Shown here piece after piece: positions 1 to 4,480 of a stretch of DNA of 5,544 nucleotides. The first letter of the stretch is position 1; the number at the start of each line of letters is the position of its first letter. Under the pieces are notes generated by a model, which had not been told where the DNA came from, did no database searches, and saw only the letters and a list, made by a program, of their open reading frames with translations. The stretch comes from Candidatus Aegiribacteria sp. (GTDB taxonomy: Bacteria > Fermentibacterota > Fermentibacteria > Fermentibacterales > Fermentibacteraceae), in the NCBI GenBank assembly GCA_030634715.1, contig DAOWAG010000098.1, positions 1 to 5,544 on the forward strand, written 5' to 3'. A program made the translations under genes and the position numbers.

Positions 1-230
1 TCGGCTGCCGGTAGAAAAGCGGAAGGGGAGATTAATGCGCCCTTCTCGTCGATCAGGCGAACCAGCACTTCATGGCACTCTCCAATGGAGGCATCCGGAA
101 TCACCGGCCGAATGGGCTGCAGGCATATGACCACCCGATTCTCATCCAGGGCGCGTTGAATGCGGCTGACCCAGTGTATCTCCCCGTGGACATTGGCGAC
201 CGCGACGTCGTCACTGCGATACAGATGGAT
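1..230 (-). CDS. EAL-domain c-di-GMP phosphodiesterase, internal fragment (partial at both ends)
   Basis: Read on the minus strand from about 230 down to 1, this is an internal piece of a GGDEF/EAL-type signalling protein. It covers the linker and start of the EAL domain, which hydrolyses cyclic-di-GMP. Visible in order are HLYRSDD (230-207), the helix HWVSRIQRALDENR (176-135), the strand ICLQPI (128-111), HEVLVRLIDE (74-45) and SAFLPAA near the left edge. The Glu of the signature, here EVL at 71-63, is normally a metal ligand. The rest of the EAL domain would lie left of the window. The N-terminal part is absent because the sequence switches to a polynucleotide phosphorylase gene on the opposite strand at 210-230. 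G+C over 1-180 is about 58%, against about 45% in the first line of clear pnp sequence (241-300). The domain assignment rests on motif order and is fairly secure. Whether this piece belongs beside pnp in the genome is doubtful. Confidence 0.72.
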   Translation of the reverse strand, partial: MHLYRSDDVAVANVHGEIHWVSRIQRALDENRVVICLQPIRPVIPDASIGECHEVLVRLIDEKGALISPSAFLPAA

Positions 231-797
231 CTCAAAGTTGAAGGGATATCTCTTGATGTCCTCGGTGAGGCTATGGAAAGAGCCAGAGAGAACAGAATTT
301 TCATTCTTGATGAGATGGACTCTGTCATCAGTGAACCACGAGATACTCTGAGTGAATACGCTCCGAGAGTATACACGGTCATGATCGAAAAGGACATGAT
401 TGGCAAACTGATAGGTCCCGGTGGAAAGAACATCCGTGCGATAACTGAGGAGACCGGCGCCGATATCAATATTGAAGATGACGGTACAGTCGTTATTCTG
501 TCAGATGACGCTGAAGCTGCGGACAGAACTCTGGAACTGATAGAACTGTCAACAGGGAAGCCAAAGCTTGGGCAGGTATATGATGGCGTCGTTGTTAATA
601 TCCTGAATTTCGGAGCATTTGTTGAAATAATGCCTGGAACTGACGGACTTGTTCATATCAGTCAGATCAGCAAAGACAGAGTTGAGAACGTGGAAGATGT
701 TCTCAAACGCGGACAGCATGTAAAGGTCAAGGTAACCTCTATCAAAGATAACGGTAAGATCGATCTGACGATGAAAGATGTTGATCAGAAAAGCTGA
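210..797 (+). CDS. pnp: Polynucleotide phosphorylase, C-terminal part (5' truncated)
   Basis: PNPase degrades RNA 3' to 5' by phosphorolysis in the cytoplasm. Only the C-terminal third is here. It begins with the end of the second RNase PH-like core (VTAIQMDLKVEG, then a helix leading to EPR and YAPRV). A KH RNA-binding domain follows at about 363-551, with the loop IGPGGKNIRAI, and then an S1 domain at about 567-779 with FGAFVEIMPGTDGLVHISQI. It ends just after the S1 domain with no long tail. A full PNPase is about 700 residues, so roughly 500 are missing. The frame stays open upstream to an ATG at 72 and meets a stop at 12-14. The 46 residues encoded by 72-209 do not resemble PNPase and are antisense to the EAL gene, so the ATG at 72 is not a credible start. 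The family call is very secure; the 5' end is set by the junction. Confidence 0.93.
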   Translation, partial: VTAIQMDLKVEGISLDVLGEAMERARENRIFILDEMDSVISEPRDTLSEYAPRVYTVMIEKDMIGKLIGPGGKNIRAITEETGADINIEDDGTVVILSDDAEAADRTLELIELSTGKPKLGQVYDGVVVNILNFGAFVEIMPGTDGLVHISQISKDRVENVEDVLKRGQHVKVKVTSIKDNGKIDLTMKDVDQKS

Positions 798-842
798 GTT
801 AACTTTATATCAGTATAGATTGTTCTGCAGGATGGGGAACAT

Positions 843-1289
843 ATGGGAATAGAAGTATTGCTTGAAGTACTTGAGCATGCATTTGATCTTCCCCTTCCTG
901 CAAGGGCAACTCATGGCTCAAGCGGTGTAGATTTAATGGCTGCGGTTTCCTCACCAGTTGTATTGGATCCGGGGAAGAGTGTTCTCATCCCTACCGGTCT
1001 CAAGATTTCAATTCCCCGCGGATATGAATGGCAGATAAGACCCAGAAGCGGTAATGCCTTGAAACATGGCGTAACTGTTCTGAATTCCCCCGGTACGATC
1101 GATTCGGATTACAGAGGCGAGGTTAAGATCATTCTGGCTAATCTTGGAGATAAGCCTTTCGTTGTAGAGCGCGGAGACAAAATAGCTCAGGCGGTGCTTG
1201 CTCCAGTAGCCTATCCGGTATTCAAGGCTGTTGAGAAATTGCCTGATACGGAAAGGGGTGATGGAGGGTTTGGGCATTCCGGGAAATAG
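843..1289 (+). CDS. dut: Deoxyuridine 5'-triphosphate nucleotidohydrolase (dUTPase)
   Basis: dUTPase hydrolyses dUTP to dUMP and pyrophosphate. This keeps uracil out of DNA and supplies dUMP for dTMP synthesis; the enzyme is a cytoplasmic homotrimer. All five family motifs are present in the 148 residues: motif I around residues 20-31 ([12 protein letters not shown]), motif [12 protein letters not shown] at 67-76, motif [17 protein letters not shown] at 81-94 with the catalytic Asp87 and the uracil-stacking Tyr90, motif [14 protein letters not shown] at 110-121, and the flexible glycine-rich motif [12 protein letters not shown] at 138-148. The length is normal for a trimeric bacterial enzyme. 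The ATG at 843 follows a purine-rich AGGATGGGGAA stretch that can serve as ribosome site. It lies 45 bp after pnp and its 3' end overlaps the lptE-like gene, so it probably shares a transcript with the genes downstream. Confidence 0.97.
   Translation: MGIEVLLEVLEHAFDLPLPARATHGSSGVDLMAAVSSPVVLDPGKSVLIPTGLKISIPRGYEWQIRPRSGNALKHGVTVLNSPGTIDSDYRGEVKIILANLGDKPFVVERGDKIAQAVLAPVAYPVFKAVEKLPDTERGDGGFGHSGK
1252..1258 (+). promoter_or_regulatory. Candidate ribosome binding site of the lptE-like gene, inside dut
   Basis: AAAGGGG lies inside the 3' end of dut, just before the possible starts GTG (1258) and ATG (1261) and 11 nt before a TTG at 1270. Spacing to ATG 1261 is short (2 nt), so the exact start is uncertain, but it is the only clear SD-like run near the N-terminus. 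It favours a start at 1261-1270 over the more distal TTG at 1231. Confidence 0.4.
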
Positions 1290-1776
1290 AGCCATCCCGC
1301 TCCTGATCATTACATTGATTCTGCTGCTGATAATCAGTGCGGCGTGTAGCTATAGTTTCCGTGGAAGCCTTCCTGAGCACCTTCAGTCTGTTAAGATCAG
1401 TCCAATCAGGAGCAGAGTGACGCAATACGGTCTTGAACAGGATATTACATCCAGGATAACTGAGATGATGGTCAGGGATGGAAGACTTGCCGTGGTTCTG
1501 GAAGAGCAGGATTCAGAGATAGAGGGAACCATTGCGTCATATTCAAGAACACCTTATTCGTATACATCCTCGGAACAGGTAGAGGAATATAAGCTTGAAA
1601 TCAGAGTTGAAATTACTTTTATTGATCTTCTAAGGGAAATCGACATAATCAGTAACGAAAGTGTTACCACATGGCTGGTTTATGACCCCGATAGTGAGAC
1701 AGAGATTGATGCTAGAAATAGACTTCTGGAAGAATCAGCCAAAGATATAGTCAGACGATGTCTGTCAGGATGGTAG
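1261..1776 (+). CDS. lptE: LptE-like LPS-assembly outer-membrane lipoprotein
   Basis: LptE is the lipoprotein plug of the LptD barrel that delivers lipopolysaccharide to the outer leaflet. The 171-residue product starts with a long hydrophobic stretch (residues about 12-25) followed by SAAC, a workable lipobox placing the lipidated Cys at residue 29. The Ser at -3 is less usual than Leu. After the Cys the pattern matches the LptE family: a [18 protein letters not shown] segment (Cys-Gly-Tyr-like start, then a short beta strand), [23 protein letters not shown], a strand with [12 protein letters not shown], and [16 protein letters not shown], ending in a helix with [13 protein letters not shown] chose ATG 1261, giving 29 bp of overlap with dut; an in-frame TTG at 1231 would add ten residues. 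Overlap suggests translational coupling. The family assignment is by pattern, good but not certain. If right, the host makes an LPS-type outer membrane. Confidence 0.75.
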   Translation: MEGLGIPGNRAIPLLIITLILLLIISAACSYSFRGSLPEHLQSVKISPIRSRVTQYGLEQDITSRITEMMVRDGRLAVVLEEQDSEIEGTIASYSRTPYSYTSSEQVEEYKLEIRVEITFIDLLREIDIISNESVTTWLVYDPDSETEIDARNRLLEESAKDIVRRCLSGW

Positions 1777-1782
1777 GGAATT

Positions 1783-2157
1783 ATGTTGGATTTTTTATCA
1801 CGTAGGAACAACCTTTACGCTATTATACTCTCGGTTGTGATTCTTATGGTCAGCGTCGCGGTTAAATACATTAACGTGCTGTACATGACTTCTTCCAGAA
1901 TTCAGAGTGAGTTGAATGAAGTCTATGAGGAAGTTAAGAATATTCATCCCGTTTCCCTCCGCAAGGTGGAATTTCTGATTAAGTGGGGAGAGTACCGGAA
2001 TTCAGATGAATGTTCTAACGCGGTTTATCAGTCACTCTTTGAAACCGGAAGCGGATTTGAAGGCAACGTATACGTTGTATCCTATCCTGATTCAATTGAA
2101 TTTCCCGGACTTCCCAATTTTCACCGTCAGTTCAGGATAGAAAAACCCATGGGGTAG
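1783..2157 (+). CDS. Unknown membrane-anchored protein with one N-terminal helix
   Basis: I do not recognise this 124-residue protein. After a short basic start (SRRNN) there is one hydrophobic segment at about residues 11-30 (LYAIILSVVILMVSVAVKYI). A polar, Glu-rich stretch (SELNEVYEEVKNIHPVSLRKVEF) that could form a short coiled coil follows, and then a probably beta-rich tail rich in Tyr and Phe (NVYVVSYPDSIEFPGLPNF). Positive charge before the helix suggests the C-terminal 90 residues lie in the periplasm. The ATG follows TAGGGAATT, with AGGG about 5 nt upstream and only 6 bp after the lptE-like stop, so the two genes are very likely co-transcribed. An envelope role is a guess from context; YbbR-like or LptC-like function cannot be supported from the residues seen. 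Confidence 0.7.
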   Translation: MLDFLSRRNNLYAIILSVVILMVSVAVKYINVLYMTSSRIQSELNEVYEEVKNIHPVSLRKVEFLIKWGEYRNSDECSNAVYQSLFETGSGFEGNVYVVSYPDSIEFPGLPNFHRQFRIEKPMG

Positions 2158-2162
2158 CAGAA

Positions 2163-2348
2163 ATGGGAATTATCGGTGACTGGCAGGAAAAGCACCCTCG
2201 GAAAAATGGAAAAGTCAAAACTTTTATCTATATATTATTACTTCTGTTCGTTATCTTTCTAATACTGAAAACTGATACATTTGTAAGCGGATTCTCCAGT
2301 ATATTTTTCCCACCTGACTCTTCGTCATTTGAGAACGGCAGCGAGTGA
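2163..2348 (+). CDS. Small single-helix membrane protein, unknown
   Basis: This 61-residue product has a basic N-terminus (EKHPRKNGKVK), one strong hydrophobic helix at about residues 20-35 (TFIYILLLLFVIFLILK), and a short Ser- and acid-rich tail (PPDSSSFENGSE). By the positive-inside rule the N-terminus should be cytoplasmic and the tail outside. It starts 5 bp after the previous stop, with GGGG 8 nt before the ATG. Its TGA overlaps the GTG start of the dipeptidase (GTGA at 2345-2348). Such an overlap usually means translational coupling and supports the gene being real despite its size. No family is recognised. It might be an anchor or partner for a neighbour, but nothing in the sequence proves it. 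Confidence 0.62.
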   Translation: MGIIGDWQEKHPRKNGKVKTFIYILLLLFVIFLILKTDTFVSGFSSIFFPPDSSSFENGSE

Positions 2349-3193
2349 ATCCATCAGTATTCGACGCCCATGTTGACACACTCCTCAAACTTCCGGATGC
2401 TGAGAGTTTCCTGTATGGAAACGAAGTAACTCATGTTGACCAGCCCAGAGCGAAGCGTGCCGGCGTTACTCAACTTCTGACCGCTGTCTGTGCTGAAGCC
2501 GCAATACATCAGATGACTGCCTTTCACTATGGGATTTCTCTTTACCAGGAACTGAAGGAGAAGTCTTCACTGGAACTTCTTCTGTTGCTGGAGGGCTGCC
2601 AGCCCCTTATGGAGATTGAGAACAGAGAAGAAATTATCAAATTACTCTCTTTTGCCTCTCTTACCTGGAATGACGCGAATTCCCTCGGTGGTGGTATTGA
2701 CTCAGATAGAGGGCTTACAGAAGCTGGGAAGGATCTGGCTTTGCAGCTTAATGATGCAGGAGTCATTCTGGACGTTTCACATCTTTGTGACCACTCGAGA
2801 GAGGATATGTTTTCACTTGGCATCAGAACTGTTGCAACACACTGCAATTGCAGAAGTATTCTGGACGTCCCCCGGAATCTTCCTGATGACGATATACGGG
2901 AAATAGCCAGCTCCGGTGGAGTTGTAGGGGTAACATTCGTTCCTGATTTTCTTGGAAAGGCTGCTACAGTTGAGACAATTGCGGATCATCTTGAGCATAT
3001 TGTTGAAATCACTGATATTGCGAACGTGGGTATGGGAAGCGATTTTGACGGCACGAAATCTCTTCCGGCGGGAGTGCGTGACTGCTCGATCTGGCCTGAA
3101 ATATTCGAGCTTCTTGATAGAAGAGGTTGGGATCAGAAAAGTATTGAAGCTGTTGCCGGAGATAACTGGCGCAGAATAATGTTGGAAAATTGA
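2345..3193 (+). CDS. Membrane dipeptidase family (peptidase M19) zinc hydrolase
   Basis: Family M19 enzymes are binuclear zinc amidohydrolases that cleave dipeptides, including some with a D-residue, and related amides. The expected metal ligands are all visible: the HVD pair (His9, Asp11), Glu83 in LLLLEG acting as bridging ligand, His146 in DVSH, His166 in ATHCNCR and Asp233 or Asp235 in GMGSDFDG. The family hallmark LTWNDANSLGGG is at 106-117, in place of the animal LTHN form. The signature GLTEAGKDLALQLNDAGVILDVSH is followed by an RNLPDDDIREIASSGGVVGV segment. The 282 residues are a little short for the family and there is no signal peptide, so it should be cytoplasmic. The GTG start is required because the HVD ligands sit at residues 9-11, and GTGA overlaps the upstream stop. 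Bacterial relatives act in peptide salvage or D-amino-acid dipeptide turnover; the substrate here is unknown. No symbol is given because several paralogous groups exist. Confidence 0.92.
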   Translation: MNPSVFDAHVDTLLKLPDAESFLYGNEVTHVDQPRAKRAGVTQLLTAVCAEAAIHQMTAFHYGISLYQELKEKSSLELLLLLEGCQPLMEIENREEIIKLLSFASLTWNDANSLGGGIDSDRGLTEAGKDLALQLNDAGVILDVSHLCDHSREDMFSLGIRTVATHCNCRSILDVPRNLPDDDIREIASSGGVVGVTFVPDFLGKAATVETIADHLEHIVEITDIANVGMGSDFDGTKSLPAGVRDCSIWPEIFELLDRRGWDQKSIEAVAGDNWRRIMLEN

Positions 3194-3206
3194 AGGGGAG
3201 ATCCGG

Positions 3207-3983
3207 ATGCGAATCATAATATTGAATTTACTGATGCTTGCTTCTTTTGCTTTTGCACAAACTCCATTTGAGTTCGCAGTAGTGCAGGATCTCATTCAGG
3301 GAGAACCTTTTGTAAGTGTAATGAGAATACAGATCAACAGGGGAGTGCCTGAATCAGGGAGAACTCAGCTTGAACTGACCAGCAGGGCTGGGATGCTGCT
3401 GGAAGGTGAGCATAGCGTCTATCCTGACTCACTGAGTGTCTCGAATGTGGAGTTTTCCGGACTCCTTGAATATTCCGCGAGTATTCCATTGAATACTCTT
3501 AACAGAATATTCGCTGTGATTAATGATTGTCTGGACCGTTTTCCCGGAATGGGGATTACAGATCTCGCGCTTGATGTTGTTGGTGTGGATGACATGAGCT
3601 GGATAGGGATAAGATGCAGGATATCCACAATTGATAGTGTTCTCAACGGGTCGCTAAGTCAGCTGGACTTATGGCGGTCAGCTGAATTGAGGGAGTTCGA
3701 GGTAGGTACCGCCGGATTTCCTACCTTACTTCGAAGACCAGGAGTTCCCGATTACTATTCTTACGAGGATACGCTTAACCTTGTTTCTGTATCCGAAACT
3801 GTTCACCCATGGAAATCACTTCTCCTTCCAGGCTGGGGACAGATTGATGCAGGAAGAGGGATCGGCTGGCTGAATATCGCGGTGGAAGCAGGTGGGATTG
3901 CTCTGATTGTATCCGGTGAAAAAGAAACCGGGATTGCAGTTCTCGGAGTTAATCACCTTATCAGTTTCATAGATCTGTTATAG
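3207..3983 (+). CDS. Secreted or membrane protein with C-terminal LPGWGQ (DUF5683-like) domain
   Basis: The 258-residue product begins with a clear signal peptide: MR, a hydrophobic core to about residue 15, and AFA before Gln18 as a type I cleavage site. Residues 18 to about 195 look like a soluble, mostly beta extracytoplasmic domain without a family I can name. The C-terminus carries HPWKSLLLPGWGQIDAGRGIGW (200-221) followed by two hydrophobic stretches (about 222-236 and 242-258). This Pro-Gly-x-Gly-Gln hairpin plus membrane segments is typical of DUF5683-like proteins found in outer-membrane gene neighbourhoods of the Bacteroidetes-Chlorobi-Fibrobacteres group, whose function is unknown. 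AAGGGGAG lies 6 nt before the ATG and the dipeptidase stop is 13 bp upstream. The stop codon TAG lies inside the target duplication of the mobile element that follows. Since the sequence right of the element begins with the same TATAG, the ancestral stop was the same and the protein is not truncated. Confidence 0.75.
   Translation: MRIIILNLLMLASFAFAQTPFEFAVVQDLIQGEPFVSVMRIQINRGVPESGRTQLELTSRAGMLLEGEHSVYPDSLSVSNVEFSGLLEYSASIPLNTLNRIFAVINDCLDRFPGMGITDLALDVVGVDDMSWIGIRCRISTIDSVLNGSLSQLDLWRSAELREFEVGTAGFPTLLRRPGVPDYYSYEDTLNLVSVSETVHPWKSLLLPGWGQIDAGRGIGWLNIAVEAGGIALIVSGEKETGIAVLGVNHLISFIDLL
3979..3983. repeat. Left target-site duplication (TATAG) of the 158-bp element
   Basis: TATAG sits immediately left of the element and is repeated exactly at 4142-4146 on its right. 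The last three bases are the stop codon of the preceding gene. A 5-bp direct repeat exactly flanking inverted termini is the standard mark of transposase-made staggered cuts. Confidence 0.8.
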
Positions 3984-4011
3984 GAGTGTGTCCGACAATG
4001 AAGCATCGGCA
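3984..4011. repeat. Left terminal inverted repeat of the element
   Basis: It begins GAGTGTGTCCGA and pairs with 4114-4141. Matching blocks are 3984-3995, 3997-4000, 4003-4008 and 4009-4011, separated by one C/T mismatch, a short AA stretch and a one-base bulge on the right side. Confidence 0.85.
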
Positions 4012-4036
4012 TATAATCCATACAGCTGGCTATAAT
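4012..4036 (+). promoter_or_regulatory. Two TATAAT hexamers inside the element (possible -10 boxes)
   Basis: Perfect TATAAT matches occur at 4012-4017 and 4031-4036, directed toward the downstream genes. Upstream at the expected -35 distance I find only TGTCCG and GGCATA, neither close to TTGACA, so promoter activity is only a possibility. If active, it would give the three downstream genes a transcript independent of the upstream operon. The sigma factor preferences of this organism are unknown. Confidence 0.25.
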
Positions 4037-4113
4037 GCCCGGATATTATCGTCAAATACTTCCAGTATTATCCTCAAATCTCCATGCATTCTATCTCAGC
4101 TGCAAGGTTCTTC

Positions 4114-4141
4114 TGCTCGATGCGCATTATCGGACACACTC
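4114..4141. repeat. Right terminal inverted repeat of the element
   Basis: This is the imperfect reverse complement of the left terminus, ending ATTATCGGACACACTC at 4126-4141, with the inner block CGATGC at 4118-4123 facing GCATCG at 4003-4008. Confidence 0.85.
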
Positions 4142-4146
4142 TATAG
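4142..4146. repeat. Right target-site duplication (TATAG)
   Basis: This is the exact copy of 3979-3983 directly after the right terminus. Joining the flanks through one TATAG restores an uninterrupted gene junction with a normal ribosome site. Confidence 0.8.
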
Positions 4147-4154
4147 AAGAAGGG
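4147..4154 (+). promoter_or_regulatory. Ribosome binding site deciding the TTG start at 4164
   Basis: AAGAAGGG lies 9 nt before TTG 4164 and directly after the right target duplication, so it belongs to the host rather than the element. It favours a start at 4164 over the ATG at 4035, which lies in the element and has no SD-like sequence. Confidence 0.6.
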
Positions 4155-4163
4155 AATAATCTA

Positions 4164-4475
4164 TTGAGGAGACTCAGAACGATATTAACAATCTGTCTTA
4201 TCTCCAGCATCCTGGTCTGGACATTGGGCTTCCTTCTGGGCAGCTCCCGGTCATTCACCTGGGCTCTGGCTGGTCTTGCCGCATTCCTGACACCTTTATC
4301 CGCTGCTGGACTGATATTCATGCATATCTCCGGTCTTGGCGCACCGCCTCAGGAAGTTCGCCGTAAAGCCGGTGATACACTTAAGTGTGTTGAGTGCGGT
4401 CGCCCTTCAGTACCAGGTTCCAATTTCTGCAGATATCATCTCGATATCAAGAAAGAGGAGGAGGGGCGGGAGTAA
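4164..4475 (+). CDS. Small two-helix membrane protein with C-terminal CxxC...CxxH motif
   Basis: From the TTG at 4164 the product has 103 residues: a basic start (MRRLRT), hydrophobic helices at about residues 7-26 and 33-53, and a cytoplasmic-looking tail. The tail holds Cys75-x2-Cys78-x10-Cys89-x2-His92 (CVECGRPSVPGSNFCRYH), a spacing that suits a single zinc site like that of short zinc ribbons. A charged end (KKEEEGRE) follows, whose purine-rich codons also provide the ribosome site for the next gene. The reading frame is open back to an ATG at 4035, but those extra 43 residues are encoded mostly by the mobile element and carry no similarity I can see, so I reject that start. The stop is 5 bp before apbE, suggesting co-transcription and perhaps a related role. 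I do not recognise the family; the function is unknown. Confidence 0.7.
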   Translation: MRRLRTILTICLISSILVWTLGFLLGSSRSFTWALAGLAAFLTPLSAAGLIFMHISGLGAPPQEVRRKAGDTLKCVECGRPSVPGSNFCRYHLDIKKEEEGRE

Positions 4476-4480
4476 TATTA

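Larger units (their letters stand above)
3984..4141. mobile_element. MITE-like non-autonomous element, 158 bp
   Basis: The termini match each other as inverted repeats. GAGTGTGTCCGACAAT at 3984-3999 and its complement at 4126-4141 agree at 15 of 16 positions, and with one bulge and a few mismatches the match extends to about 28 bp per side. TATAG flanks it directly on both sides. The interior is symmetric too: CAGCTG occurs at 4023-4028 and 4097-4102, each exactly 39 bp from its end. ATGC at 4035-4038 faces GCAT at 4086-4089, and the centre is AATACT-TCC-AGTATT at 4055-4069. The whole element is thus an imperfect palindrome that could fold into a long hairpin as RNA or single-stranded DNA. 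It encodes no transposase and must be moved in trans. I cannot name the family: 5-bp duplications occur in several, and the terminus is not one I can place with certainty. The host gap is otherwise free of genes. Confidence 0.88.

Noticed and set aside
72..209. N-terminal extension of the PNPase frame from ATG 72
   Set aside because: The 46 residues do not resemble PNPase, they are exactly antisense to recognisable EAL-domain codons, and the ATG is the complement of a His codon of that gene.
101..469. Minus-strand frame over the pnp 5' region
   Set aside because: It is out of phase with the EAL-domain codons and is a shadow of pnp, rich in Ser, Arg and Ile with no domain pattern.
798..842. 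Promoter or terminator in the pnp-dut gap
   Set aside because: It contains AT-rich hexamers such as TATAGA but with wrong spacing to any -35-like sequence, and no stem with a T-run is present.
2542..3295. Minus-strand and alternate plus-strand frames across the dipeptidase
   Set aside because: They overlap a gene with all family metal ligands and show low-complexity shadow translations without ribosome sites.
4032..4049. Palindrome ATAAT..CCGG..ATTAT as a regulator operator
   Set aside because: Only 14 of 18 bases are symmetric, it is off the element's axis, and it is part of the larger hairpin symmetry, so a separate operator call is not justified.
3998..4159. A 53-codon open frame starting at ATG 3998 and crossing the element
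   Set aside because: It is fully explained by the palindromic element, shows no protein-like features, and its only SD-like sequence (TAGGAG) is made by the insertion junction.
4035..4163. Longer start (ATG 4035) for the two-helix membrane protein
   Set aside because: The extra 43 residues come almost wholly from the mobile element and have no ribosome site. TTG 4164 has AAGAAGGG at good spacing and follows the reconstructed empty site.
4394..4480. Upstream GTG start for apbE
   Set aside because: It would overlap the preceding gene by 82 bp and place 29 polar residues before the signal anchor, while ATG 4481 has a well-placed GGGAG.
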